Notes: generated by a model from the sequence alone, not told the origin. 64,000 nucleotides of DNA from Morella rubra (GCA_003952965.2 CM025855.1:431557-495556), one strand, 5' to 3'. Counted from the first letter of the stretch, positions 33,201 through 47,200 are shown. Translations and numbers: made by a program.

Positions 33201-36200
33201 AGGACAGAAAGTCCTTGATGCACAAGTCATACTTATCTGCTCAAAGCTTCACCATCATAGACTTCTTCCATGGTATTAAACTGCTCAACATCACCAATTG
33301 CCAATCCCATCAAACTTCAATCTAAACTAGTTACGAAGCAGAGTGAGGCAATTGATGAGATACGGAAGACATCGTAAATCTCATGCACAAAAATTAAGCA
33401 AAATCCCCAGAATTGGTGGGTCGTGCGCCTCTGTGTGCATACACATGTTTATTGGCAAGTGGATATAGTTACTTAAACTGTAATGGAACCTTTATGAATC
33501 AATCCCACAACACTTCTATTTCCATAAAAAGCACATGAGCCTCTTGCGAAGGTCAAGATAAGATAATCGCTACTATGCCCCCTTTACAATAATATTTCAT
33601 TTGAGAGGCCAATCACATGAACAATGGGTGATTGGCAAAAATATATTTTATTAAGAAATCGCCCTTAATAATGCTGTCCAAATGCTTACTACCATGGTAG
33701 TCATATGAGCAGAATTATAAGAGAAACTACAATGGTACTTCATGGTAAAAGGATAATCTAGCATAAAATAAAAGAACACCTGACTTTTTAAGCAAAAAAA
33801 TTACTGGACACACAACAAAGTGAAACTGAAACTAATTTTTTTTTCCCTCCCAAACCTTTCACCAAGAAGAGTTAAACCCTCCCCAAAGTAAGAAACATCC
33901 AGCTTCTGAAGAACCTCAACCTGTAGATACCCAAAAGTAAGATATTTACATTTAGGATCTTCAAAGCAGCACCTTAGAGTAAGCATTTCAAACTTATTAT
34001 ATGGTTTGCTACAGTGATTTGATCTACTTACAACCAAAGCAAGGATTACTAATCAATCCTCACCACAACTACCAATCAATCTGGCCCACCACAATCACGT
34101 TTGAAAGAGAATGTCAATGCCTTTTAACCGGTTACATATTCATCTTATCATGCAAAAAAAAAAAGAAGCCGGGGATCTGCTACAAACCAATAACTACACA
34201 GTCAAGAATCAGAAATGAGGATCTGTACCTTCCCAGTCTGAAGATTCACTTTCCGAACTGATGACTGAAACAAGCGTAAGCAGAAGATTAAGAAAGGAGG
34301 TAAATAACAACAAAGGCATAATACAAAATATGTAATCTACTTTAGAGCAAGGAAAATGTCCGAAGGGTAAAAAATTAGATGAATTAAGAGGATTATACCA
34401 AACCACACTTCCAAGAGCTTGCTTCCCAAGTAAAAAACCTGGTAGGCGCATACCCACACATTTTTTACAAGGAGAATATAAACCCAACAATCATATTCTC
34501 ATATTCACGTAACATTCACCCATGCATGCACACTTTTTTGAGAACGAAAATGAGGATCATCAAGAAGAGCATATACTTTCCTCAGATTCATGCCAAAGAC
34601 TATTTAATACAACTGTCCCCAGAAGTAGGCCATATTTTCTAGGGCGACCTTTTTCAAGTAACCAGAAAGTATATAATCTCTAGAAGGGTGTATCAAAGCA
34701 AACACAACAATTACCTAGGAAAGATGAAAGTCTTAAATTTTTTTTCACTGCTCAGATATTTGATTTAAATGGACAATAACTCTGCCTAAGTCTACATAGC
34801 GTATAATTACCCCTCTGAAGTACAAAACCTCAGAGTAAAACGAGAGACAACACTCAAATAACGTATAAGATTTATAAACAGGAGACTATGCCAACTTTTT
34901 ATGCCCTCGGAAGAAAATGTATGTATACATGTAAATATCTTGTATCTCAAAACCTGTAACCAGAACACAGATCACCTTCCCATAAAGGCCAGTTGACTCA
35001 AATATGGTGCCATTGCCTGCATAAAGAATCCCCTGGAAGCAAAAAGCATGTTCCTCGTTATTTTTTTTTTCTCCCTGGAGACATAGCATCCCAAATAAAC
35101 ATCTATGCATCACATATATAGAGAAATAAAGTACTTGGAATAATTTAAGGAACTCCATTCTCCCTTTTAGGGCTGTGTAGAGACTTGAGTGTCCCAAAAA
35201 ACCTAATAAACACTCTAGCTCAGATGATTTGGGTGGTCTCTTAAAAATAATCTGCTGGTATAGACAAACAGCATAACCTGATGGTTCACTTCAGGTATTG
35301 GATTGCAAGATAATGTAATCAATATGCCCAACCAGACCTATCTTCCCCTACCCTCATTTCCTCTTTCCCTTTTATGCTTATCCCTCAATTCTCAACTCTT
35401 ATCCTCTCTCTCCTCTTATCAACCAAAACCTATTGGCCGCAGGCTTTGAGCTCACCACTGCTGTTGCTTCTTCATTGGTAAGGTCCGTTGCGTCCTCCCC
35501 CCCCCCCCCCAACAAAAAAAAAAAAAAACAAGAAAAAAAGGAAAAAGAAAAAAGAAGAAGCCATGGAGTTCGCTACCCACTTTAGGATACAAACTACAGA
35601 ACTTGCACCAACTTGCGTTTTTCCGTAGCTCTACTTCAGGCGAGCTTTGTCATATAGATCAACAGAAAGCGCTGCGCATTTGGACGTTCATACTCTTCCA
35701 AATGTGGAAAATTTATGCATGACCTATAAGAATGTTGCAAATTAACCTCCAAGATATAATAAACTACTCAGCTGGACAGCTGCAGGATGCTCTAACCGTT
35801 AACCTCTATTAGATCTCAGCATCTAGGGATCGCATGAAAGAATGGAGAAGTTCTTATAAAAGAATAAAGGGCCGGGTGGATGCATTCCTAATAATTTAAA
35901 GGAGACCAAAAAACAAAAAAGGAAGACATTTTGCGTCTTTATGCAACAATCCAGCTTCTTAGATTATCACATTTTGTATCTATGGAGTAGAACTACGAAG
36001 TACTCATTCTATGACCATTACATGTAGATACCTATAATTCAGTTAATTGTGTTTCCAACTTTCCATTTAAAATCCCAATATAACTATGTAAAAGTCTACA
36101 AACATAATGAATTCCCGATTTAGAAAATCAAGCTAGCCAGATAATTAATTAAGGAAAAAAAACAGTTTGCGAAAACTTTGATATCACTAAAAGAAAGGAT

Positions 36201-36470
36201 CACCTGAGTGAAGGCATTGGAATCATGAGGAAACTCGTTGACCACCTCGATGGTGTAAATTTTGGGCAATAAGTCGCCAGGGATTAACTTGCTCTGCATG
36301 TTCAAAGAAATGCCCAGGAAAGCAAGAACAGAGAGAATAAAAAGTCCCGAAAAGATCAGATAGGGACTTTTGAGCTTCGAAGAAGGATTGGGCCCCGAGG
36401 CCATAGGTGTGTACGGCTGAAGATTCGGTCGTTTATTGGCCTTTTTACGATGAAGCGATCCGCTAGCCAT
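30293..36470 (-). CDS. QCT: Glutaminyl-peptide cyclotransferase (plant/bacterial type), 326 aa
   Basis: The enzyme converts N-terminal glutaminyl residues of peptides to pyroglutamate in the secretory pathway. Plant enzymes belong to the beta-propeller type, unlike the animal one. Eleven exons join in frame: 36470-36204, 35032-34976, 34264-34229, 33920-33856, 32797-32734, 31912-31795, 31508-31411, 31238-31168, 31041-31014, 30765-30711 and 30414-30293. A signal anchor lies at about 36-57 (PYLIFSGLFILSVLAFLGIS). Recognisable blocks include YTIEVVNEFPHD, GNGTIFESTGLYG, SYFGEGLTLLGER, DGWGLATDGKVLFGSDGTS, NLNELEFIN, VWANVWQTDCIARISPEDG, DVLNGIAWD and TGKLWPKLYEIKLHP. The length fits the Arabidopsis protein (about 320). 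The Met at 36470 (MASGSLHRKK) was preferred over one at 36650 because family members start with a similar basic segment. Confidence 0.93.
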
Positions 36471-36785
36471 GAAGTAATCGTGGAGACTGGTCAATGGAAT
36501 TTGGGTTTCGAAGTCGCGAGAATGGTTGGGGTTTGATGCCTCGCCAGGGGGAAGAGGACCGGGGTGCGTAGGATCGTGCCGTTCGGACATCCCGGTCAAA
36601 ACAAACGGCGCTAAAATGTGCGGGTCGTCGTGCTCGTGGACTCGTAACACAACACCGTAGCATTAGCGTCACCCGCGGTTCACTGCAACGAACGACGCCA
36701 ACCAGCACGTGCAAAGACTAACACGTGCAAGGGTGAATGGCCCCGGCCCAGGCCTGCATGAATCGTCAACTGGGACGGACTTGAA

Positions 36786-36825
36786 GAACATTCCAGACTT
36801 CACAACTCGACGGAACTTTCGCGGA
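36786..36825 (+). promoter_or_regulatory. Heat-shock-element-like motifs upstream of HSP90
   Basis: GAAcaTTCcaGAC at 36786-36798 and GAActTTCgcGGA at 36813-36825 follow the nGAAnnTTCnnGAA pattern bound by heat-shock factors, each with one imperfect third unit. They lie about 150-200 bp upstream of the TATA box, a usual place for HSP90 control elements. Confidence 0.6.
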
Positions 36826-36975
36826 TTTTAGGCAACAAACGTCACCGTTTCATCCGAAAAATCCGCTTCCGCCTTTCACCGCTTAAACCTCTTTACAAAT
36901 AATCGGAAAGAGGAAGTCCAGAGAGAAGTAGAAGAATCCAGAACCCCATTGAAGTCTCTCGGAGGCACTCTTTTC

Positions 36976-36984
36976 TATATATAG
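36976..36984 (+). promoter_or_regulatory. TATA box of HSP90
   Basis: The sequence tatatatag lies 126 bp upstream of the HSP90 ATG, giving an expected transcription start near 37010 and a leader of about 100 nt. Confidence 0.6.
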
Positions 36985-37109
36985 GAACAACTTCGCGTTG
37001 CTTTTACCATAATCCAATCTCGGAAGCAATCTTCTGTACTCTCGTTCCCTATCAGCTTTCTAGCGCTTTCTTTCATTTTCCTTTTGTGGTTTGCAAGCAA
37101 TTGGTCTGA

Positions 37110-39580
37110 ATGGCGGACGTGCAGATGGCTGAGGCAGAGACCTTTGCATTCCAAGCTGAGATCAACCAACTTCTGAGTTTGATCATCAACACCTTTTACA
37201 GCAATAAGGAGATTTTTCTTCGTGAAATTATCAGCAATTCCTCTGATGTAAGTCTCTGACTCTTTCTCCTCTCTGTTTCGGCTAGTTTGCGTCGTGAATC
37301 CAGTTATGTCTATATAATATTGGGGATTCTGAATCGGAGAGTTGTTTCCCTGTGTTTTGGTGTTAGGCTTTGGATAAGATCCGATTTGAGAGCCTTACAG
37401 ACAAGAGCAAGCTCGATGCTCAGCCAGAGCTTTTCATTAGGGTTGTCCCCGACAAGGTCAACAAGACCCTCTCAATCATTGACAGCGGTATCGGGATGAC
37501 CAAAGCAGGTGAATACAACATACGGTCGGCAAAGTTTCGTTTTGGTTGATAAGTATAAGCATTCGACTGGCTTTTGCTTGATTCGGTATTTGTTGGTTGT
37601 TAGTTCGACTCTAACTTACGACTCTGTTCCATGATAGATTTGGTGAACAACTTGGGGACAATTGCGAAGTCGGGTACCAAGGAATTCATGGAGGCACTGC
37701 AGGCCGGAGCGGATGTGAGCATGATTGGTCAATTCGGTGTGGGTTTCTACTCTGCTTACCTTGTTTCTGACAGGGTCATTGTGACCACAAAGCACAATGA
37801 CGATGAGCAGTACATTTGGGAATCCCAAGCTGGTGGTTCATTCACCGTGACGAGGGATGTCAGTGGAGAGCAGCTTGGCAGGGGTACCAAGATTACCCTC
37901 TTCCTCAAGGAGGACCAGGTAAAGCATTTTCTTCAAATAGTACTACATTTACGTGGTGTGAATGTGTAATTTGGAGTTCTTTTAGACTTGTTGCTCATGT
38001 TGGTTTTGGATCCCGAGCAGTTGGAATACTTGGAGGAGAGGAGGATTAAGGACCTCGTGAAGAAGCATTCCGAGTTCATCAGCTACCCTATTTACCTCTG
38101 GACGGAGAAAACGACCGAGAAGGAGATCAGTGACGACGAAGATGATGAACCCAAGAAGGGAAAGGAAGAGGAAGGAGAGGTGGAGGATGTTGATGAGGAG
38201 AAGGAGACTGAGTCGAAAAAGAAGAAGAAAATCAAGGAGGTTTCGCACGAGTGGCAGCTCATTAACGAGCAGAAACCCATCTGGCTCCGCAAGCCAGAGG
38301 AGATCAGCAAGGAGGAATATGCTTCCTTCTACAAGAGCCTGACTAATGACTGGGAAGATCACCTAGCCGTTAAACACTTCTCTGTTGAGGGGCAGCTTGA
38401 GTTCAAGGCTATTCTCTTTGTCCCAAAGAGGGCTCCGTTTGATCTGTTCGACACTCGGAAGAAGATGAACAACATCAAACTGTATGTTAGGAGGGTGTTC
38501 ATCATGGACAACTGCGAGGAGCTCATTCCGGAGTACCTTGGATTCGTTAAGGGTGTGGTGGATTCTGACGATTTGCCACTTAATATCTCGCGTGAGATGC
38601 TTCAACAGAACAAGATTTTGAAGGTGATTAGGAAGAACCTAGTGAAGAAGTGCATTGAGATGTTCAATGAGATCGCCGAGAACAAGGAGGATTACAACAA
38701 GTTCTATGAGGCTTTCTCGAAAAACTTAAAATTGGGTATCCATGAGGACAGTCAGAACAGGGCCAAATTGGCTGATCTTCTCCGATACCACTCTACGAAG
38801 AGCGGTGACGAGCTGACCAGTTTGAAGGATTATGTAACAAGAATGAAGGAGGGCCAAAAGGATATTTACTACATTACAGGTGAGAGCAAGAAGGCTGTGG
38901 AGAACTCTCCATTCTTGGAGAGGCTTAAGAAGAAGGGCTACGAGGTGCTCTTCATGGTTGATGCTATTGATGAGTACGCTGTTGGACAACTGAAAGAGTA
39001 CGATGGTAAGAAGCTGGTTTCTGCTACAAAAGAAGGTTTGAAGCTCGAGGATGAGAGCGAGGAAGAGAAACAAAAAAGGGAGGAGAAGAAGAAGTCGTTC
39101 GAGAACCTCTGCAAGACGATGAAGGATATCTTGGGAGACAGGGTTGAGAAAGTGGTCGTTTCCGACAGAATTGTGGACTCTCCTTGCTGCTTGGTTACCG
39201 GGGAGTATGGTTGGTCTGCAAACATGGAGAGGATCATGAAGGCGCAGGCACTGAGAGACAGCAGCATGAGCTCCTACATGTCAAGCAAGAAGACCATGGA
39301 GATTAATCCTGAAAATGGCATTATGGAGGAGCTTAGGAAGAGAGCCGAGGCTGATAAAAACGACAAATCGGTTAAGGATCTGGTATTGCTGCTGTATGAG
39401 ACAGCCCTCTTGACTTCCGGTTTCAGCCTCGACGATCCCAACACCTTTGGTTCGAGAATTCACAGGATGCTGAAACTTGGTCTCAGTATTGACGAGGCAG
39501 AGACTGGTGGTGAGGATGCTGACATGCCGGCTTTAGAGGATGATGCGGCGGAGGAGAGCAGGATGGAGGAAGTGGACTAA
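37110..39580 (+). CDS. HSP90: Cytosolic heat shock protein 90, 706 aa
   Basis: This is an ATP-dependent chaperone for kinases, hormone receptors and immune receptors. Four exons join in frame: 37110-37247, 37367-37508, 37638-37918 and 38021-39580. The N-terminal GHKL ATPase domain shows [61 protein letters not shown] and [16 protein letters not shown] charged Asp/Glu/Lys linker follows. The middle domain has [20 protein letters not shown] and [17 protein letters not shown]. The C-terminus ends in MEEVD, the TPR-cochaperone docking motif that marks cytosolic forms. Length matches plant cytosolic HSP90s (699-705). HSE-like motifs upstream suggest a heat-inducible HSP90-1 (HSP83) type, but I cannot separate paralogues with certainty. 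No defects were seen. Confidence 0.98.
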
Positions 39581-40682
39581 GGTCTTCTGCGTAGGCCTTG
39601 TTGAATTCTGTATTTAGGTCTGTGTCGGTAGAAGCGTGTCTGTTCAAAGTGAGGTTTTTTGTTGTTAAATCTGTTTGGAAGTTGAATGCTTATTCCGTGG
39701 GCTTTATGTATGCTTTTTCTTTCGAACTTATTAAAGCTGTGGGATTGGTCCCATCTTGTATCTACCATAGCGTATTTTTATAGTGTACGACTTCCATTCC
39801 TCTATCTTAATGACTACTCTACGGAGATTATCTCTAGTCTCTTGAGATACATTCGGAATAGCATCATGTCCAATTACAAAGTGCAAATTTGCAAATTCAG
39901 ACGTTTATAGGAAAATGCAGAAACGATAAAAGGTTGCCAGTGAATTTTCCCCTACAGGAATTACAGAGCATGTGGCCTATGGCATATTGCGTGAGCAGGA
40001 GGGGAAAACGAAGGCAGCCCCTGTGAGTCTCAGCTTGCCGCAAGCAACAATAGAGTATGGCCTGCATGCCCTATTTGAGACTGCAAACAGGCGGTGGACT
40101 CTTGCGCGCGCCACGGACCATGGAAGTTCCGTGTGTTCTTTGTACCGGAAACACGTCTTCCTATTCTCTTTTCTCGAAGCTCGAGCTTATAAAGTAGACA
40201 GCGATAAGTAAATTGCCCGTCAAGGATGAGATAAAGAATTCATTTTTTTAGTTGTCAAATACCTTGCCTCAAGCAACGATAAAAGGAATCATTCTTTCCT
40301 GGAAGTACATCAGGAAAGCGGGTTTTGAGATGGAGAGTCATGTTGACGAGATAACGTATATTCTTCAAAATTTAACGGCCATTTGAAAATTGCCATCCAG
40401 AAACCTCATAGGAACACACTCCGAGTTCTCTTTTTTTTCTCCCTCCAGCCAAAGTCGCTGCAGTTAATTAAGCAGCATCATGCATAACCATGGCTAAGCG
40501 CATGCTATTTCTCATTTCCAAAAACCCAAACAAGGGCATAACAAGTTCTTCACAATAAACCAGATATCATAATTTAAAACTACAAACAGAATACTAATGG
40601 AATTCGACAATTAGTCTGCATCCTCATAAATTCTAAATTCCGAAGCTATGAACTCAAAAGTAGCATCACTTCAAGCAAAACT
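39581..40682. other. Convergent intergenic region between HSP90 and eS10 genes
   Basis: This is the HSP90 3' UTR followed by gene-free DNA. The eS10 3' UTR on the minus strand probably covers the last ~200 bp. No extra gene was recognised. Confidence 0.6.
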
Positions 40683-42940
40683 TCAACTAGGGGGAGCTGC
40701 ACCGTAGCCTCCCCCACCACGGCCAAAACCAGGCCTTGCACCAGGAGCCTGTGGCATCAAGAAAGCAAAATAAAAATAATATACAAAAAGGACTGAACAA
40801 TATAGCTGCATTCTGAAACTACAAATTTAGGAAAACTACAGAGGCTATAAGGATGCCAATCAGATATGAAGGTAGGAACAACGATGCTGAAAAGACGACA
40901 AACCCACACAACGGTATTTCACTTTTAATCAGCAAAGCCCAAATGTGTGGCCCTTGACTGGGGTTTTCAAAAGGGCAGACATCTAAATCAGTACTACACT
41001 AGGAAATTGAGGCCTCTAATGGAATATCTAAACTGGATAATGCAAATTGCAAGATGCCTTCTGCTCGAGATTGCATAAAGTTTACCAACAAACTTTGGTT
41101 TCAATACTTTACAAGTGAAGGTGTCAAATAAGCAGATACGATTCAGTTTCAGGTGAATAGAAATCTGCGACTGTGACAACAAGTAAAGAAAGAAAAAGTA
41201 AGAGATGCTTTCGCTCCTAATACTTGATCCGCATTTTCCTTAACAGGTGCCACAAAACTGAGGCAGGAGTCGACAAGGGCAAATTGAAGGTATGTATCTA
41301 CATGAACATCCCAGGCTTTACATGGTGATTTTGAAAAAATAACCAACTTGGCCCAAAACGAAAAAAATTTGGTAACTGAATTGAAAATCAAAGTACATAC
41401 AACTTTCACTTCAATCAAGAACCTATGCAGACAGATTAGATGCTATTTTACACAAGAATGTGAAGACTGCCAACTCATTTGAGCATTTCAACCTTGAAAT
41501 TACGAGAGCCACTATCCGATTATGTGATGCAATAGAAGTATAACCTCAGTAACAAATAAACCAACAGCAGCATAAACAACCAAAGTCCAGTCAACTCATC
41601 CTATAAAAGTGAAATTACCCTATAAGAAGGCTGGAAGTCAGGAGGAGCTCCTCCTTTGTCACCACCAAATTCACCCGAAGACCCACGTGGACCTCCACGG
41701 TACCCATCGCGATCACCAAACCTTGAACCTCCCTCGAAGCGAGGTGGACCACTGTATACTCAAAACAATCATAAAAAATTCAAATCAAAATGCAGTATAT
41801 AAGCTCATACAAAGAAACCATTAAACTAAAAAAATCCAAAAACGAAATATACAGGAGATCTTTTTATACCGTGGACGATCACCAGGTGGGCCCCCAAAGG
41901 ACCTGCTAGGAGCCTTTGTGGATTTCTTCAAGGTGGCAGGCACAATTTCAGATGGAAGATTGAGGTAAGTCCTCAGAAACTCAATTCCATCATTTGTTAG
42001 GTACCAGTAATAATGCATCCAGGCAAACGTCTCACGCACATACTCCTTGGATTTAAAGCTTTGCATGAGCTTAATCACCTGCAGGTTTGGAACATCGATG
42101 TCTGGGTGTTTCGCGAGATTGAAATCCTTTTTTGCATAGCATACCCCCTCTGTTGGGAAAAAAATGGATCAACAAATGCAAAATGAGATGTCAACTTTAT
42201 AGATGGAAAAAGCAGCAAAACCAATGAAGCAGTATCTACACTAGCAACATAAAATTGAACGAAATTGGACACCAATAAAGTAAGATCTTAAGATAAACCC
42301 CTGAAATAAAAAACAGAATCCAACTACCTTAAGTCTTATCCTACACGTTGTTTCCTTGGAAATTGGGAGTCACCTCTGAACTTTAAGCAGTTCTTAGTTT
42401 AAAATCAATAAAAGCAGCAGTAACCGCAAAACGATAAAGAAGGAAAATGAAAATCATAGAGCATCATACAGTCGGTACACTTCATTATCCAAATCGAAAT
42501 AGACACCATAAGTTGCATAAAATAGCTCCTTTGTTAATGGCTGAGTGAAGTTTTCTTTTTGTTCTGGATGAGCATTAGCGAGTGGCGGGTCTTTCGGACA
42601 TTTACGGGTTTTAGTAAACAACAAAAGCTTTGTGCATATGCACGCACAGAAGTAACACAAGATTCTCTAATTTGATCTTCGATTCTTTCTTTCCCCTCGG
42701 TATTCTCAGTAACAAATTTCATATAAACCGAACAGTTAAAGAACAACTTCATAAAATGTGAATAAAAAGAACATTAAAGCACATGTAAGGGGCAGAGATA
42801 CCTTGAAAGAGGTACTTGGAGATCTCCCTGCGATTCTTCTCTGGAATAATCTGGAAATTGAAACGAAACAAAACAAAACATTAATAAATGTTACACGCCT
42901 TGACACACGTACAGCCAGTGACGAGCGAGAGAGATACCAT
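40683..42940 (-). CDS. RPS10: Small ribosomal subunit protein eS10 (40S S10), 176 aa
   Basis: This is a structural protein of the cytosolic 40S subunit. Five coding exons join in frame: 42940-42938, 42850-42802, 42149-41870, 41751-41619 and 40748-40683. The first coding exon is only the ATG, followed directly by the GT of intron 1. The S10_plectin domain fills residues 1 to about 95 ([70 protein letters not shown]). The tail is the usual Gly/Arg-rich region ([12 protein letters not shown]..., [15 protein letters not shown]). Length agrees with plant eS10 (about 177-180). No defects were seen. Confidence 0.96.
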
Positions 42941-44286
42941 AATTGCGCAGCGACGACAGAGCGAGCCCTTGATTCTTCTGCACAGAAGTCAGAAAGACGG
43001 AGAGGCAGATGAGCACTGAAACCCTAGTGTTATGCGAACAAGGCTAGTTAAATAACACGGGTTGCAGTGGTCCGCAGTCATCTGGGTCCAACCCATCTAC
43101 TCAGGCCGGTGAGTAGCCCATCCTTTTAATTCTTGGAGTGGACTTACCGTTTGGTTAGATATCCTTTTATTTTCTATTTTTTCAAATATTAGAAACTCCA
43201 TTTTCTCAGTCTATGTTGTCTTCAAACCAACTATGGATATTAATGGAGCAAATTGGTATAGTAATCTCCCATTTCATCGTATAGGTCTCAATCATCAGAG
43301 AATTTTCAGATGAGGAATAATACTTTTAAAAATAGTTTTGAGTTATGTACATATTTAGTCCTTGGGGTTTGACCCACTTTAATAAATAGTTCTTGAATTT
43401 TCAAATTGCTCATTAAACTATTTTCAAATTGATCATTAAGGTTATAGAATATGCAATTTTTATCAAACAAGTCATTTCATTAAATTTTTATTTATAAAAT
43501 TAATAATTCACATATTAATTCTAATCATAAGTTGATAATTATAAAATTAAGATTTTATGTGAATTTAATTTTTTTTAAATAATAAATTATCATAAATGCA
43601 TATGAACAAAAACCCATAACTAAAGATTGTGTAAAAAATTATTAGGTTGAGTATCCATTTTCTCCTTAAGTTTTAACCACTTTTAACAAATCCTCTTTCG
43701 ATTCTCAAATTTGAACTTAGACTACTAGGCATTGGCCCATGAAAAAAGAAGAATATTTAGGGCAGGCATAAATGCTGAACTAAAAACCATTCATTTGTCC
43801 ATAAAATATATCTCTGCATTGCACAGTAAAAAAGCCACCTGAGTTTATTGACGTTGCACAGAGCAAATCAAGCAATACTAGATCTCAGACAGGATTACAG
43901 GTTTTACACTGGCATCCCCTAGATGTTGTTGGCACCTTATCAATAAACCAACAATGACAAAACTTGACAATCAGAAGACCCAACACTATACAGGATCAAA
44001 CCTTAAGAAAACGACTTCAACAGACTATACATTCCCGCAATATATATTCCTTTTGTTTTTCCTTTTCAGGATAAATATACATATATATATATACATCACA
44101 TCAAAATGGCAATGGTCATTAACCATACTAGGTATCTGGTGGCATCACTACATGAAAATACTAGTCACAAACAAGTGCAGCAGGTTATAAATCACCATCA
44201 AAGACTTCAAGCTGTCCGATTGCCCCACTTTGAGTAAGCACAGTCAACAAGGTCAGACTAAAAGCTCACATGTCATTCCACCCAGG
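42941..44286. other. Upstream region of eS10 and downstream region of the REVEILLE gene
   Basis: The first ~100 bp is the eS10 leader and promoter. The rest is AT-rich and the part near 44286 should hold the REVEILLE 3' UTR. No gene was seen. Confidence 0.6.
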
Positions 44287-47200
44287 CTAAGCAACATTCT
44301 TGGATTGCTCGATATACAAGGTTTTATCTGCATCACCATAATTAGTTGTATCCTCCATGTCAATCTCGTAGGATGACAACAACTTTCTCTGCATCAAAGT
44401 AAAACATTATATCCACAAAGAGGCGATGATATAGAATAGCTAGGATAAATAAACCAAGAAAGAAAGAAGCAGCAGCACTGTAAATATCATTATTTTTGGT
44501 GAGCCCAATAGACATTAACGAGTGCGAATAAGGCGCACTATCTGACAGCTATCATGTCAAGAAATTAAGGTTCTTCAGACACATGACTATCTACACTTCA
44601 AAATACAGACTTGTAGATAAGAAGTTCTAATCAGGTTATTCCATCAAATGATGAATACAAAACAGAGCACATGAAGTTGCAGGGCCACACAACTATCCCC
44701 AATGAAAACTACAACAAAAGTTGTCTGGGCACTGTAATCGAGTGACTTTATACAGTTTACTAGGTCCAAGTACCTCACTATAGTTTTGATTTGGCTTTGT
44801 CCAAGCTCATTCAGTAAAGAGCTATTGTGAAACATACACAATTGCCTGCCTTTATTCACAAGAGCCTAGTTGGGTTATTGGTCCTTGATCTCGTGCCTTT
44901 CGTTTAATTATTAAAACTTCTGAAACAGTAGATCCTTCAACTATCTTCTTGGATTTAGATTACTGAATTTTTAACATCTTGATCAACTTTAAAACACGAC
45001 TATGTACTTTTGTTTATCTTTTTTATAGTGCGAGGATAGTTTGGAGTTGATTGCTAAAGATTAGGAAAACCTTATTGTGTATTAAATAGACGGATATTGT
45101 GCTGTAATCTTCCATTCCTGATTTTTATTTTCTTCTTTTGACCTTACAAGACTGAGATGTACTTAGTCACAGGAGACTCAGAAATTCCTGCTCAGAAATG
45201 TAAGTCATATACTCGACCATTATAGCATCACGAATGCAACAAAAACCATGGACGAATGTCTATAATGACATAGAAAGGTTCACTTTAGCTACTGGTCAGA
45301 AGACTCCTTTCACACCATAGTTCGCTAGTGTTTAACCCATAATAAAGAACCCCCCCCCCAAAAAAAAAGAAAAAAAAAAATCATATCCTGTGCATCAAAC
45401 TAGAGAATCTCAATAGTAAGCTGAGAATCTCTAAAACACAAAAAACAGTAAGCAGCACGAGCCTAAAGCCACAACATTTTCATCCCAGTCAAGATCAACA
45501 AAAGGACACAGCTACGAAGTAGAACTTTTTGGCTGCTAAAGGATTAGCCAAGGTGAACTACTAAGATTCTTGATCAAGTTGCATCAGCATGGGTATCAAA
45601 TCAGAGTTGATGCATCATAAATATTTCCAATTATAATCTAAGAGCTGAATTAACTGCGCCTTACATGATCCTCAAAATCAGGGCTGGTCAGATTGATGGA
45701 CAGATTTCTCATTAACAGTAGCACCTGGAGAAAAGGCAAAGATACAAATAAATAGCTATCTGCATCATCTTCAAACAATCTAGACAAGTAAAGCACAATA
45801 TTATGAAAAGTGAAAAGAACCAAGTGAATTGAAACTCTATATTATGAAAAGTAAAGCACATTCAGCATGGTTAAAGTGCAGCCAGCATACATTTTTGAGC
45901 AAACACCAGGCCATTTTTTTTAAATGTATGTAATGCAATCAATAAGTCTTGATCAGAAACCAAATCAAACTTACCCTTGAATAATATGACTCAATTCTTA
46001 CACAATCTTGTTGGAAAACGTTGTAAAACCATGCGCCTGAATTTGATAAAGTCTACCTTTTACAAAATGTAAGACAATAGGCTCCACTATTGTGTTCAAG
46101 TTCCATTCAGTTTGATCACTATTTTCTGCCATTGATAACTTCATTCACATTTACAAGTAGGGATCTCAATATAGATTCAAATTTTTGGACCTATAAGGGT
46201 CACACAATTCAGAGATGCTCTTGCTATTAGAACTTATGATATATGAAGTTTTTGCGTTTATCTAATGGGGAATTATTCTTTACAAATACTTAGGCCTCTA
46301 ACTTGAGAAATGTGAGCTTTATTTCAGTCAAGAGCACAACTTGCACTAGGGGCCTAGGCTCCAATCAGACCTTTGCGCTAAATGTGCCCTAGGCTTTTGA
46401 CAATTGTGCCTGTTAGTCAACATCATAGATTTTAATTCTATTCCGAGGAAGTTGTATGCAGAGCTGACTTATCAAGCTAAAAGTTCTAATGCTTGCTACA
46501 GATTAAGCAGCATCTTTGCTTCCAAACAGCATAAGTCATACAAAGAGGCACTGTATGACCTTATACATAAAGAATTTCATCAACATGATATGGGTTAACA
46601 TACCGTTTCAACATCTATAGGGTCCATCTTTTTTAGCTTTTGCAGATGACCAGTAGCATTTGGATCAAAGACACTGCCAATAAAGTTGTATACTTGAGCA
46701 AAGTCAGGAAGAACTGCAACAAACATAAGGGCTTTTGAGTATGTATACATAGTGAATCAACTGTAGTTTGTACTAAACATCATTGTTTTAATAAATATCA
46801 TCCTAATTTAATTGCACAGGCACATATCTAGAGTAATCCCTCAGTTATACATATGAAGAGAATGTAACCAGTGTTCAACTAGAGAAAACAAGTCAAAGTT
46901 CCGTAGTTGGACACACAAAAATTTCTGTGCTGTCTCTCCAATAACCAGAATCCAGCATGACGACTGCCGTTTCTTTAACTTGAAATCAAATAAAAGGAGT
47001 GAAGTGCCACAAGCTAGATTTGATTAATTAGGTTTAACCAATCAATCATACAGTTACAGACATAGACCACAGAGATCAAAATGTTCATCTTATGTGTCCA
47101 GAAAAATAGCTGTGTTCACATCTTCAAAATTTAGAACATCCAGCATTCATAAACATGTCTATTTCCTTTTTAAGTGTTAGACAGCACAGATTGGTCTTGA

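Larger units (their letters stand above)
36471..37109. promoter_or_regulatory. Shared divergent upstream region of QCT and HSP90
   Basis: The two start codons lie about 640 bp apart on opposite strands. The region contains HSE-like motifs and a TATA box facing HSP90. An open frame in the same phase as QCT runs up to a Met at 36650, so part of this may be the QCT leader or an N-terminal extension. Confidence 0.6.

Noticed and set aside
36470-36650. Longer N-terminus for the glutaminyl cyclase starting at 36650
   Set aside because: The family normally starts near the MASGSL-type basic segment before the membrane anchor; the extension has no recognisable feature.
37982-38362. 126-aa minus-strand ORF
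   Set aside because: Antisense shadow of the HSP90 acidic linker region.
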